DNA of 64,000 nucleotides from Megalopta genalis (taxonomy: Eukaryota > Arthropoda > Insecta > Hymenoptera > Halictidae). Position numbers and translations under genes: made by a program. Positions 45,536 to 57,632 of this stretch are shown piece after piece. How positions within the stretch are numbered: position 1 is the stretch's first letter; every line of letters begins with the position of its first letter. The stretch lies in assembly GCF_051020955.1 (NCBI RefSeq), contig NC_135031.1:806001-870000 (forward strand), given 5' to 3'. The notes beneath the pieces are model-generated. The model was not told the DNA's origin. It ran no database searches and saw only the letters and a list, made by a program, of their open reading frames with translations.

Positions 45536-47269
45536 AGTTCTACTATTCTACCCCACTAGTCTACTTATTAATAATTAGAATTATTTAAGAAAGTACAATT
45601 ATGTAGAAATTAAATAAATGAGCGTCTGTAATGTTTACGTTCACTTGTTTATGCCTTGGTGTTACGTATCGCCGAATTATTTTAAACATTGTGGCAATCG
45701 ATTCATGACAATTTTTCCTTCAATGTTATCTGAAAGTCATTATATAGCAGATCATTGAATTCGTCTCGTCGTTGCCTACAATACTGTCGAGTTAAAATTA
45801 TCTAGTCTTATTTAAAAATATAACGGCGACCTTATGTTTGTGTCGAGAATCAATTCATTTTTAAATTTAAACAATTGCAATTTCTTGTCGGTTAAATACT
45901 AATTAACTTTCATAGTAAACATTTTTTTGTCAGACCATCGGTAGGGGCTGAAAAATCGTGGGGACTAATTTGTGACTCACCCTGTATACCTGATAATGAC
46001 AGAAGCGGTCGCTAATGAATTCATTGTTAATATCATCGCTTGGAAATTAACTCGATATTAATTAACTGCGTTCAAAAATTATTCTACTACTCCTTCTACT
46101 ACCTCAAAAAAAAAAAAATATTTGTATGTGAGGAAGTTAAAGGCGCACTTATGTCGAACGTTTTCTGCATAAGCGGAAAGAGGAGAAATTTGATTGAAAG
46201 AGAAGCGAATTTGCACAGCGCGCGCGTGTAGCTACGATGTTATCAGCAATGTAAGGCGATATCAGGCAGCAGGAATATAGTGTTTCAGGTAGAGCAGAGG
46301 TGTAACAATGTTGCGAACCTTGTTGAACCGAAGACGGACAAGGTTCCGCGTAAATCAAGATTACCTAGGAGAGTTCGAAAATACGCGCCAGCGCGCCGGC
46401 CAGAATTTCAATGAAAAGTTCGACGTGAAACCGTAGATTTCGGAGAACGGCCGCCCTTTTAAGATGATCGTAGGTAACCTCAGCTCGGGCCCACGAGGCA
46501 CCGTGACTGACTTACATGGGAGACGAGCGGCAGCCCCTCCGGTTTCATTGCGGCGCGCAGCGCCTGATTCGAAACCTGCACAAGATTAAATTTAATCGAA
46601 ATTGCCGTCTTGAATTTCTTCCGCAGACCACACGGGTGTAATGTAATCTCATACTCCGGCCGAATCCTCCTCGCTTCCTCTCCGCCGACTATAACATCTT
46701 TTCCATTCTTGCTCTACATTCTTCCTCCTCCGTGCCTCCAACCTCCCCCGATCGCCTTCGCCTTTTGTCTTCCGTCTGTACTCACCTTGGACTCGTTGCT
46801 TCAACCATTTTCTCAAATTCTTCTTCAAGAATCTCTACAAATATTCTCCAAAAAATCTGTGATTCACCAATGCCTGTTTTGCGGGGAAACGATATTCTGT
46901 ACACTCTTGTCTCTCCAAATCCTCATTCGTATGTAATCATTGCTAATCAAAACTGTAGATCAAATTGTTTCAATTGGTGCACCAAAAAATAATAATAACA
47001 ACCGTTGTCTTATTAATAATAATAACCGTTTCCTTTCACCAAACTATACATTTTTAACTATATCGTTAAAAATCTGGTTGGAAGTAGACTGTGAATTTTT
47101 GTGCATTATTTACACATTTTTTTTAAATACAAGGAAACATGTATGTATATCGACATTATTGTAAAGAATTTCTTATTTGAAATCGAATCTAATATAAGTT
47201 GAATCTATCCCTAAAATGTTTTAGATGACAGATTGAATTTATTCCTCAAAGAATGTTTCAACTGGCACA
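45536..47269. other. No gene recognised
   Basis: Mostly AT-rich. A terminus-like segment ACTCACCCTGTATACC at about 45975-45990 is similar to the ACAGGGTGA start at 17308 in reverse complement. 46370-46560 is CpG-rich. The frames at 46610-46992 have no motif. Confidence 0.35.
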
Positions 47270-47907
47270 TTAACCTTTTAGGCATGACGCTCCACTATAG
47301 TGGCTTTCGCGGATGTCATCTCTCTGGACGACGCGCCACTATAGTGGCTTGCTCTAGTAGCTCACTCACTCATCGTTTGAACCAAATAATCGTCTTCATA
47401 TGCATTGTTTCACACTTCTTTTGTCTTCACATCGATTTACAACAGTCTACAGGGTGTTCCAAAAATGTCTCGCAATCCGGAAATGGCGGATTCCTCGGAT
47501 CATTTGAAGCAGCTTCTTCCTTTACAAAAATTTTCTCCGAGGCACCGTTAACGAGTTATTAACGAAAACTAGTGACCAATAAGAATCGAGTACGGCTGAC
47601 GCGAGGCGGCCCAGCTAACCAGCGCACGAAGCCCAGTTCCGCTCATTGGGTCGATCGCCTCGCGCCAGCTGAGCTCGCCTCTCATTGGTCACTGTTTTTC
47701 GTTAATAACTCGTTAACGGTGCCTCGGAGAAAATTTTTGTAAAGGAAATAGTTGCTTCAAATGGCTGAAGAAACCCGCCACTTTCGGATTGCGAGACATT
47801 TTTGGGACACCCTGTATATACAGTATCAGACTCTGTACAGTACACATCAGACTCTGCCGTCCAGAGAAATAGCCTCGCGCAGAATTCAGCCGTACCTAAA
47901 AGGTTAA
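47270..47907 (-). mobile_element. TTAA-flanked MITE, CCTTTTAGGTACG family, copy 2, interrupted
   Basis: TTAA lies at 47270-47273 and 47904-47907. The left flank (CCTTTTAGGCATGACGC, CACTATAGTGG) and right flank (CAGACTCTGCCGTCC, CCGTACCTAAAAGG) match the reverse complement of 6002-6232. Between ATCGATTTACAACAGT and TACAGTATCAGACTC the sequence is replaced by a 365-bp foldback element. The left part also has a duplicated CACTATAGTGG palindrome region (47291-47301 and 47336-47346). The element was therefore inserted first, and the foldback later. Confidence 0.88.
47448..47816. mobile_element. Foldback MITE, CAGGGTGTCCC family, copy 2 (complete)
   Basis: TA lies at 47448-47449 and 47815-47816. 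Ends are CAGGGTGTTCCAAAAATG and, in reverse complement on the right, CAGGGTGTCCCAAAAATG. The arms remain paired over most of their length: both have TCGCAATCCGGAAA-like, GAGGCACCGTTAACGAG and GTGACCAAT segments, so nearly the whole 365 bp can fold on itself. The centre has the GCGCACGAAGCCCAGTTC region. Open frames in it are by-products of the palindrome. Confidence 0.92.
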
Positions 47908-49101
47908 ATTTATTCGTCAAAGATCATGTTATAATTGTAAGTGTTGTATAATTTCAAGTGTCGGTACATTGAATTTATATATTCATCGAAAAATCTTCTA
48001 TTTGATAAATTGAACTGACCCTTTATTTTGTGTGTGGTTTCCACCAAATCATTTATGAAAATTAGAATTTGTACAAAGATTTCGGTCTACTCGTCTAGTC
48101 GTGCTTATACTATTCTTCTATTTTAACGGAAGAAACGCTATCCGATAAATCGTCATTTCCTTTCTGCATCGAGCCGCGTCGTGCCGCACCATACTCGTAT
48201 CGCAAACAGCGGCGACAGCTTCCGTCGATGCCCATACATTAATTCAGCTCCGTGTAATTATTGATTGCATAGTGTCATACGAGGGTCCAATAAACGTTGT
48301 CAACTCTCCCAGACACGCATGCTAGATTACAAACCCGGGCACGCGAGCACTCGCACCGAAATTCGCCCCCGCAACGCTCGCGTGCGCGCACAACGTGCTC
48401 GTCTATTGTTGCAGGCCAGACGTAGATCCGAGGCCGACTGTTATCCAGGGTTGATTGGTCGATGTGGACCGTCGCGATGCGACTGAGAATGATTTCGAAT
48501 GATTAACGACGTGCCGACAAAGGACAGGAGTGGACGTTACGAGAGACAATAGGCTCGCATACGTGAGCACCATTTAGAATTTTTTGTTGAAACATATCTG
48601 GACCTTCTGTTGAAACAATTAATGGATCTGTTAAAGTATACGTTTCACACGTGGATAATTTTTTGTATCGAGAAATAATCGAAATTGTGGAAGAGAAAAC
48701 ATGATCGAAGTTGCAGAAAAGAAATTCTCTCGAGGGGTCGTTAAGAGGATTAAGAAATCGTATGTCTTTGAGAATTTTTTGCAGAAAAACATATGGATCT
48801 TGTACTATAGAAGTTAATGGATTGGATTCATGTAGAGGCAGTCAAATTTGTGAGGGACTTGCATGGTAGAAGTTGCAGGAGAGGTAAAATTTCTCTTGAA
48901 GGATTGCTGGAATGATTTAGAATCTGACTGAGTTTGTAGTAATATGACTGAATCTTCTACTACGAAAAAGAGTGTAACGCTACTATGCAATCAGAGAAAA
49001 CATCGTAACATTCTAAAAAGCATCGTATCCACGTCGTTAAGAAATCAGGAAAGACGAGATATAAATAATATTATTACAACATTAATAAGAGGGCGTGTTT
49101 C
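47908..49101. other. No gene recognised
   Basis: 48160-48540 is CpG-rich; the plus-strand frame at 48265-48486 is Arg-rich without motif. The rest is AT-rich. Confidence 0.4.
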
Positions 49102-49334
49102 ATAGCGACGATGAAATTAATATATCTCTTAAATTAATGTTTTTTTGACATAAGTAAGTTAATACTTACTTTTATATAGTAAAAAGATAAATGTATATTA
49201 CAAATATATAAATATATATTTAATTTATATATTTGTAATATACATTTATCTTTTTACTATATAAAAGTAAGTATTAACTTACTTATGTCAAAAAAACATT
49301 AATTTAAGAGATATATTAATTTCATCGTCGCTAT
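49102..49334. repeat. Perfect palindrome, 112-bp arms and 9-bp loop
   Basis: Arms are 49102-49213 and 49223-49334, with loop 49214-49222. I compared them base by base and found no mismatch. The outer ends read ATAGCGACGATGAAATT and AATTTCATCGTCGCTAT. There is no reading frame. Complete identity suggests very recent origin, gene conversion, or an assembly artefact. Confidence 0.97.
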
Positions 49335-49824
49335 ATATATATTATAATTAAATATATATTACAAATATTATAGAAAAACTATTAATCACCGACGTAAGTA
49401 CTATACATGTTCATTCACAAAGAAGCTATTAACGTTAAAATGTGCTCCTCTTGAAACCATTCAACTCTACGTGAATTTGTTATATATATTATATATTATA
49501 TATTTATTAATATATTTATTATATATTATACGATTTATCTCTACGATTAATAACAGTCGTAAGAATCGAAATGATAATACGTGATGAATCATCCTGTACA
49601 TATAAAGCCTCATTCTAACAAATGAAACAATTGGGCATAAATACGTGATTTGTCGCGAAGAGTGGCTGTGGCAGCGTCAACACGTCGCCGTACTTTGATG
49701 GGTCTGATTCGTGATGGAGATTTATAGCAAAGACCTATCAATATGAGCGAAAGACCTAATAATATGAATATTTTTCGTTCTTTTAAATCGGAATAATATC
49801 CCGTTCTCTTTTCACTAATCTTCA
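49335..49824. other. AT-rich stretch
   Basis: Contains short TATATTAT simple repeats (about 49480-49530) and no recognisable gene. Confidence 0.4.
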
Positions 49825-49969
49825 TTAACACTTTAACTACTCTTATTCACTAACCTTCATTAACACTAAAACTAGAAAGACACAATCCATCGGCGTAAAA
49901 ATGAATGTTCAAATTTGCGCAAATAATTTCATCGCCTACTTATGGGTGACGCGGCGGTCAAAGTGTTAA
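49825..49969. mobile_element. Short TTAA-flanked element
   Basis: TTAA lies at 49825-49828 and 49966-49969. The left end is CACTTTAACTACTC and the reverse complement of the right is CACTTTGACCGCCG. An internal repeat of CATTAACACT (49823 and 49858) means the true left end could be the second one. 137 bases; non-coding. Confidence 0.5.
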
Positions 49970-50882
49970 AAGCACTCGAATAATATAAGACACGCGATAA
50001 ATATCAATTTTTTGGTAGAAACTTCTAATCGCTGCTACTGCGATGATAATAGTCCAGCGAGGGAATTAAACACTCGGAATCCCATGATTAAGCCGGCGGT
50101 GTTAGCAGCGTATGAAACGCGGCGCACCGGTTTGAGCGACAGGACAGTAGTCAGATTTTTCAGAGGAGAACCGGTGAAAGTTGTCCGTGATGCGGACGCA
50201 GGAATGCTCGGACCATTGAAACTTCCGATCGAAGCGTAACCGGTTTAGCAACGCGGAAAAGTTTGTCGCGGCGAATAACGCGCGATTCGCGGGGAACGCA
50301 AATATGGGGCCTTAGCGCGCGCGTAACCGTTGATCGCGCCTCATCACCCCGCATCACCGTGCAACCTTGCGTAAGTTCTTAATATAGAATGTTACACGCC
50401 GGGGCCCCGGCCCCAGCCACGGCCCCCGCCACGGTCCCCGCTACGGCCACGGACCGGGCGCCCCGAGAACGTCTTTGAAGAATCCGTTCACCGGGAGAAT
50501 GTCCAGCGAACCGTTCCCTCTTGCTTTCCTTCCCGTACACACGGCAAGGTGTGATCGAATTTCCAGTTGTCGGAACGCGTAGTTCCAGTTTGATACTCAA
50601 ACGTGACGTCGCCTTAATCGCGTGCACGGGGCCACCTCGCCCGCCCCCCTCCCCCGCCTGGCTACCCGTGGAAGCGCGCGTGTCCTGCTCATTTACCTTT
50701 CACAAACTCGCCCTCTGCTCCTAGGAACCGATAAACGTTATTCAATCCAATCGATGTCGTTATCTCTCCAACGATACTTCAATGTAAAATATTAAGTCGT
50801 TCACCGTTTTTGTATAAAGTCGCCTAACACGAGGACTTCTTCTAGTCCCCAGTGTCCAATCGACGCTCCTTTATCGCGAACG
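49970..50882. other. CpG-rich stretch with 12-bp GC minisatellite
   Basis: About 50410-50451 has three and a half units near GCCCCCGCCACG. Overlapping frames on both strands reflect high GC. No recognisable gene. Confidence 0.45.
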
Positions 50883-51092
50883 TACAGCAAATTCTCCCTA
50901 ATTTTTCTTCAGCTTGCATACAAAAGTGAGACAATTTGTGAAGAAAGGATACGATTATTCGAGCTTTGCGCCCCGTTTTTATAGTTCTTGACAATCGGAA
51001 ACTATAAAAATGAGTCGCGATACTCGAACAATCGTATCTCGCCTTCCCTCTTCATTTAGAAGTTGAAGGAAAATTGGGAAGAATTTGCCGTA
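50883..51092. mobile_element. CAGTAATTTCTC family MITE, copy at 51 kb
   Basis: TA lies at 50883-50884 and 51091-51092. The left end CAGCAAATTCTCCCTAA and the reverse complement of the right, CGGCAAATTCTTCCCAA, match each other and the copy at 59721-59932. Shared interior motifs are ACAAAAGTGAGACAATT, ATTATTCGAG and CGTTTTTATAG. 206 bp and non-coding. Confidence 0.8.
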
Positions 51093-52784
51093 ATTCGCAT
51101 TCGTAAATGCGCGCACGCAATGAACACTTTTATTTTTCTTCGAAGAAATTAATATAAACGAACACTTTCTAATCGTTGCAACTGTGAAAGAAGCTGATTG
51201 TACATTAGTAAGGTTCTCAATGATTGTTAGACTGCACATCTTTATGTCAAGGTTATACTTATCACTTTTCAATAATTTTAGTAATTTGTGAATAATGTAA
51301 GAATATTCTCGAATTCTTCTCGCGTCTCTACAATTTTGTTTCTGATTTCTTAATTTTTGTAAATAGCTCGTCAAATCCGCAATCTAATGATTAAACGTCG
51401 GATGGACATTTCTTTTTTCTCAGTTTAACGAGTTGTGAGTAATACAATAATATTTTCAATTTGTTTAAATGTTTTTACTATTTTGTAGTTTGATCTACTC
51501 GTTTTTTCTCGTAAACCCATAAAATCCGCGATCTACTAATGATTATACATCGTAAGAAAGCTTCCAAAACTAGTTCGAAATTAATAATTCCAAAAGTAAT
51601 TAATTTATGATATTTAATTTAATATATATATTATATTATATTAATTTTATTATATTATTATATTATATTATTATTATTTTTTATTATATATAAAATATAT
51701 CATATTTAATTAATTTATAGCGAAGGTGGCCCGTTCCCAGTTGTGGAATGTAAAAAGTTCTCACCCACGAACTAGACAGTTTTAGAAACTATAGAACAGT
51801 CACCTGTAGCTGTTCTGTTAACTCGAGTACGTCGGATCCGACCAAAAACGATGTCGACCGTTTCGCCGAAGATCGGTGAAATCGATCACTGTGCGACGAT
51901 GTGCAAAGGAATCGGAGGGTGCACGAAGGTGTCGTAAATTAAGCTGCAGTGAAAACTGGGTCGTAGGCCAGGACAACGACGGATTGCATTCGCGGTGCAG
52001 AGATTTAGTGACGTGTGCAAGAGGCTCGCTGACGTATCTGGGACGGAACGAAGCCTTTACAATCTTTAATAGGTTCTCGGGCATTTGATTTAATCAGACT
52101 AATTTAATCATTTCTCGGTTTCTGCGCTTCGAGTTAATGAAGCTCTCGTAGAACAAACGAAAAACTATATTGAGGATGTATAAAGATAATGGCGTCGTTC
52201 TGTCACCTTGCGTTCTCCAAGTACAAAATGTATACTTTACTCTTTATTTTCACTTCAAAATCTATGCATTTCATACATAATGACCGAAAAGTTATGTTAC
52301 TGCATATTGTTTCAAGCCTTATTCATCGCTTATTTAACCTATGTAAAATAAGGTTTCTGGTAAACAATTAGATTTATTAGGGAAAGAGACTGCCAAAATT
52401 AGCTGGATTTAAATCATTCTTCCGCCAAAATTTTAAGCTTAAATACTGTTTTTTGGTACGAATTCAATGCCATTGATAATCCTTGTTTCCACGTGACAAT
52501 GATTTTATAATTGTTCGAATATGTTTGATAACTGCTATTTGAAATGATTAATTTCTGTCAAAAAGAGTAACCAACATATAAAATTGCGATTGTGATGCTA
52601 TTTTCAATTTATTAAAATTATTAATAGAAACGGTTTACTTTTACTTAATTTCTGTTCGTACAATCGTCTTGAAAATCTTCTACTTTTTTCAATCTATTAC
52701 TTAAATTTTCGAGACGCCTCTAAAAACAGAAATGAAATAAAACTGAATTGCTTCTTCTTATAATTTTGATAAATAGTAATTACT
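51093..52784. other. AT-rich stretch with GACTGCGGAT-like ends
   Basis: Segments near 51372-51392 and 51518-51540 (for example CATAAAATCCGCGATCTA) look like right termini of the GACTGCGGAT family. An AT-rich simple repeat lies at about 51620-51700. 51790-52090 is CpG-rich. No gene recognised. Confidence 0.35.
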
Positions 52785-52785
52785 G

Positions 52786-52983
52786 GACTGTGGATCTTTA
52801 TGAAAAATAAAAATTGTCTAACTTAATAGCAAAAAGCGGAAATGAAATAAAAACGTACCTCTTCTTTTAATAATCTTAATAAACTGAAGAGAAGATAGTA
52901 ATGTTCATAAATTTCTATAACGTGTTTACATTTTCGTATTTTTCCTTGTAATTTTTATCGTAATTGTATAAAATCTATAGTCT
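52786..52983 (+). mobile_element. GACTGCGGAT family MITE, degenerate
   Basis: The left end GACTGTGGATCTTTATG and the reverse complement of the right, GACTATAGATTTTATAC, are related. The interior agrees with 13671-13815. TA flanks are only partly preserved, so the boundaries are approximate. Confidence 0.55.
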
Positions 52984-53883
52984 ACGCTATCTCGATGTCA
53001 ATGTCAAAATACTTGAACTAAATAAGTATTCCGCGCGATTCACATGAATTTTTATAATTTTCCTATGGCTTCTTCAAGAAGATATTATGCATTTCGTACA
53101 TTTTAATCAATTAGCTGTTTTTTAACGAGTATACTCGTCGTATCACAAAACGTTGCCATTTCTTCACGACGACTATGCTCCGGAAAACAGCTGTCTAAGA
53201 AAGAAGGATACACACTTCGATATTCTTTATTAAATCGTAGATTTTATGAAAGTGTTGTATGCGAACGAAATACGAAGAAAATTAAACACGCACAGTATAA
53301 TTACAGTAACTTGCTTTACAAAGAGATTGCAACAGCAAACAGGTTAAAACACAGCTACAGGAATATAGCCTGTTAAAACAAGTCGTTGCCAGCAGGGTCG
53401 TAAACCAGCAAATTCCCAGCATCCTCGGAATTTGTAAAACAGAAAGCGGAAGAATCGGATTATTATATCACCAGGAACCTAATAGTAAAAGTCGTTGGTT
53501 AAATCCGGGAAAAAGATAGACATCGGGCAAACAGGAAATGGACAAAGTCCCTGAGCTGAGAGTGTGATCAACGAGGAAAAGAAAAATGTAAATCCTTCGA
53601 GGGGCGGGGGCTTTCGATTTAGAAGTTGGTTCTGGCCGATGAATCCTCCGAAGGCGAGGACGAAGCTCTTCAAATCCGAATGGAACCGCGAGCCACAGGA
53701 TCTATATTGAGGATCTACAGCGGGTTGCATAACAATGCCGGGCAATGTTACCTTCATGCATAAGTATCTATGCAAACCCAATAGCGATCCTGAAGAGGCA
53801 GGACGCGCGGCGAGATAATATTTTCATATGAATACAAATGGTCCTCGTTCTATCCTCCTCTGCCTCGCACCAGGCTACAGGGT

Positions 53884-53927
<44 letters not shown>

Positions 53928-54799
53928 CTCCGTTGTACATATCCGCAGGGTCGCGAATGCTTTTTATCGTAACGGCTGCCTCGACTATTTCCTCCACCAA
54001 GAAGTTGCGGAATCGTTTTACTTTCTACCGAAGCGGGCTGAAAGGAAGTTTCTGCGCCGGGAATAATGTTCGCGTTTTAGTATTTAGCCTGAGACTCCTC
54101 GTAAATCTCCGAATGCAACGTCTCCCTACGATCTCCGACTTTTCTCTGTGAACCGGTTAATTGTTACGCGTCGAAGAAAGTTCTTGCGGACTTACGAAAT
54201 TTTTTCGAAACCAACCGAACGGACTCGCTTTCTTGCGGTTGATTTTTCATGGTTAAATAATTGAACAATATTTGAACATATTTTTTCTTGAGCTGAAACT
54301 CGCGTGTTTAAGTTGTAACGCCACTCCAGCGACCTAAAAGATGATTCGGACTCGTAATTTTCACGAGTTTTTATGATAATATAGAAAATGCAATACGAAA
54401 TCTGGTTAATAGTCTTTATTGTATATACATATAGTTGGGAACTCTAGCTATGTATTGATGGATTAAAAGGTTGATTAGTGAACTGTACGGTAAAAGACAC
54501 TCGTTAAATCAAACTAAATATTAAAAATTAATCAAACTTAATTCTAAAAAGTAGATATATACGAAGGAAGGAAATGTACAATAAATGATGAAATGATACA
54601 GAATATGTGTCGTAAAGCTCACGAATGATAGGATCAAACGATCGGTTACGGCTGTAAAGCTGTAGCGAAATTTGTAAGCGCAATAGATTAAACGAGACTT
54701 GACTGCAAGCGCTGAAGAATTACAAGCGTAACGTGAGTTACAAGTGCAAAAGTATACAGACACTGGACTGCAAGCGTAGAGAATAATTGTAAAAAGATT

Positions 54800-54831
<32 letters not shown>

Positions 54832-54864
54832 TTATATCTGAATAATTGAAACAAGTGTAACTAT
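52984..54864. other. No gene recognised; CT and ATA microsatellites
   Basis: A pure CT run lies at 53886-53925 and an ATA run at about 54807-54830. The frames at 53479-54151 and 54521-54763 lack motifs. Confidence 0.4.
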
Positions 54865-54865
54865 G

Positions 54866-55215
54866 CAGGATGTCCCATAATTATGTTAACACTCGAAACG
54901 GGGTGATTCCTGAGGTAATTTGAAGTAACTTTTTCCTTAGCGGAAATGCATTTGTTTACGAGTTATTGGCGAAAAACAGTGACCAATGAGAGATGAGATC
55001 GGCTGGCGCAAGGCGGACGAGCCAACGAGCGGTCGAAGCTCAGTTCTGCTCATTGGCTCGGCCGTCTCGCGTGATCTCGTCTCTCATTGGTCACTGTTTT
55101 TCGTTAATAACTCGTGAACAATGCCGCAGATTGAATTTTCGCTAAGGAAAAGGTTACTCCAAATGACCATAGGATCACCCCTTTCCGGGTGTTAACATAA
55201 TTATGGGACATCCTG
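54866..55215. mobile_element. Foldback MITE, CAGGGTGTCCC family, copy 3, variant ends
   Basis: Starts CAGGATGTCCCATAATTATG and ends, in reverse complement, with the same CAGGATGTCCCATAATTATG. The core (GTGACCAATGAGAG, GAGTTATTGGCG, TCTCATTGGTCAC) matches the copies at 15076 and 47450, but the outer 30 bases read ATAATTATGTTAACAC rather than AAAAATGTCTCGCA. The whole 350 bp is a near-complete palindrome. Confidence 0.92.
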
Positions 55216-55218
55216 TAT

Positions 55219-55268
55219 ATTAAATTTTCGTTAAGGAAAAAGTTATTTCAAATGACCTCAGGAATTAT
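55219..55268 (+). repeat. Partial duplicate of the foldback right arm
   Basis: AAATTTTCGTTAAGGAAAAA and CAAATGACC repeat the order seen just upstream at about 55134-55172 in the same orientation. It is a scrap left by an aberrant insertion or by a second, truncated copy. Confidence 0.7.
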
Positions 55269-55396
55269 TTCTTTTCGGCGCTGAAAGTTCATTTGCACGA
55301 GGGCAATGCCCTAACAAACAGCGCTGCGTGGGAAACAAATGGGTAACGAATTTGATATCAGAATTATGGAAGAATGGCCCAGACGACAAGTAAGTC

Positions 55397-55498
55397 GCGG
55401 CAATATAAACAAGGTGACGATATAAACAAGGCGGCGATACAAGCAAGGCGGTGATATAAACAAGGCGGCAATACAAGCAAGGCGGTGATATAAACATG
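55397..55498 (+). repeat. 17-bp tandem repeat, six units
   Basis: Six consecutive 17-bp units vary around GCGGCGATATAAACAAG, alternating partly between ATATAAAC and ATACAAGC forms, which suggests that a 34-bp higher-order pair was also duplicated. The Leu/Ile/Ser-rich minus-strand frames here derive from the repeat. Confidence 0.95.
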
Positions 55499-56303
55499 AC
55501 GGCCGTCTTGTGTATGTAATTGCAGGTCGTTCACATGGACCGGCGTCGAGTTCGAACATCTGAGCTCGATGTTACAAAAACCAATGTCGCGCGATCGTTC
55601 ATCCAAGTGACACGAGGAAAACTCCAAAAGAGCGATTTGAATTTTAGACACATATTTTGCAGAATAGTTACAATTTTTTACTTACCTTTTTTTTACGGGA
55701 TGACGGTACCAGAGCGCAGTGGAAGAAATCTCTGCTTACGAAAATTACGAAATCTCTGCGGCTGAAATGATTTCTCCCTCAATCTTTGACGCACAGCAAT
55801 AAACCACAAATTTTGTAGTTCTACATACTATTATCTTGGGAACCACGTAGCGAAATTTAAAAATATCGCTTTTCATAGTAATGGCGCACGATAAAATTCG
55901 AGTTTTGTATTTTCGATAGAAAATGATGTGAGGAATTGTTCATAACAAATAAAGTTCGCGTTGTAATTAAATTTTTTTTATGGCTACAGTGAAAATTTTA
56001 AGTCAATCGGTAGAGATCTGTTCAAGTTATATACCCGGCCAGCTTACGAAACGTAATTTCGAGCTGTAAGTCTTTAAAGTTTAAAAGTTGTCATATGACT
56101 TACTAGCTGAGCTTACTATCACACTTCTTCGGATGTTCAACATAGAAATTAAGTGGATTAATATCATAATTTAATCTGCCCTCTTTCGAAAATGTAGATC
56201 AATTAATTTAATTCAGACCAGTTAATTTATCTGGAATTTCGAACTGACTCCACAAAGTGTACATTAAATTCCCTAATAACTTCATCGCTTGATTAATCAG
56301 AGT
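55499..56303. other. No gene recognised
   Basis: Mixed to AT-rich. An acceptor-like TATGTAATTGCAG at 55512-55524 precedes an open frame of 81 codons (55520-55765), with no recognisable motif. Confidence 0.35.
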
Positions 56304-56494
56304 TAGACTGCGGAATTCGTGTAATTATGATAAAAGTGAGACGATCTAACGTAGTCAACTAAATAAATTTAAATATCTCAACACATTATTTCCAATTTAT
56401 TCAAATTACTAAATAAAGACAAGATTTTCTACTTAGTTTCTTTATTTCGCAACCGATGCACAACATTTTTATTTTTCAGAAAACATGCGCAGCC
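56304..56494 (+). mobile_element. GACTGCGGAT family MITE, copy at 56 kb
   Basis: Starts after TA (56304-56305) with GACTGCGGAATTC. The interior ACATTATTTCCAATTTATTC and TACTAAATAA match 14039-14231. The right end, in reverse complement, reads GGCTGCGCATGTTTTC. Non-coding. Confidence 0.55.
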
Positions 56495-57384
56495 TGATCA
56501 AAATTCTAATGAACCCGATCTATTAACACATTGGCTGCCAACCGAAAAAGCACAAGAATTGGATAGTCACGGTATCTCAATTATCAACTTCGGTGTACTT
56601 GATCTGTCATTAAAAATATTAATTTTTGTACAAATAATTCACATAAATGTAAATGATGCGGCAATCGACGCGATAAATTTGAGACAGAATGAAACCTTTC
56701 ACATAAGAAAGTGGATAAGGCCAGAAAATCGAATAGTCGGGAGTCGTTTTCGATTGCGCATCTAACGAGAAAGAGATTGCACGTCGGCCGTACAAATCCG
56801 TAAACTGGACTGCACTTTTCTGGCCGGTTAAATCGCAACGATTCATATCGCCCGTTCTTATCCCGTAATAGACGGGGTTTCAAGAGACACGGTATCGCGG
56901 TAATTGACAACCGGTAATTATTTCGGTCCGAGAGACGAGCGAGACACGCGGAGAGGAAACATTAATCTGCACCGCGGGTTTCGCCAGACTTATCAGCCAC
57001 TAAAACGACAAACCAGTCCGGCCGATCGTTAGAACATATCCACATCGTCGCTGATGCAAATAATTGACAATGAGATAATTACGGTTCCACGTACGGCATA
57101 ATGCGTACGAACAAAAGCACGTTCGCGGCTCGCAGAGGCGAGCAGAATTTATTGCTTACTTATCGCTCGCGCGTATCGCGATCGCGTGCGCGCACCAGAA
57201 AAAAAAGAAATAAGACGCAGGACCGTTGTGCAAACTGTCCGCGGAGTGAATATGATTTACGGTGTCGTATCAATACGACGTGGTTGTTGCCTTTGGCGCG
57301 GCTGGGTTATCAGCTACGATCGAACATTCATAGATCTTTCAAATCACAATAATTTTATGCCAATTAATACGGTTTCTCGTTCGC
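56495..57384. other. No gene recognised
   Basis: 56700-57350 is CpG-rich with overlapping frames. A TTAACACATTGGCTGCC start at about 56524 resembles TTAA-element ends, but no partner is visible. Confidence 0.35.
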
Positions 57385-57632
57385 GAGCGACTGTCTTACA
57401 AAAATGTCGATACTTTTATATATCGCCGCGTTAAATATTTCATTTTCTTGACAAACGTGTCACTTTTAATGATATTTTCCTATTCGCGGATATTTCAGAA
57501 CCGTCTAAGAGCGACTGTCTTACAAAAATGTCGATACTTTTATATACCGCCGCGTTAAATGTTTCATTTGCTTGACAAACGTGTCACTTCTAATGATATT
57601 CTCCTATTCGCGAACATTTCAGAACCGTCAGA
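57385..57632 (+). repeat. 124-bp tandem duplication, plus a third diverged unit downstream
   Basis: Two units start GAGCGACTGTCTTACAAAAA at 57385 and 57509 and differ at about ten positions. A third, more diverged segment begins TGCGACTGTCTTCAAG near 57739 and keeps the same motif order (ATATACAGC, TTCATTTGTTCAAGAAACG) to about 57850. No gene is apparent. Confidence 0.9.
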
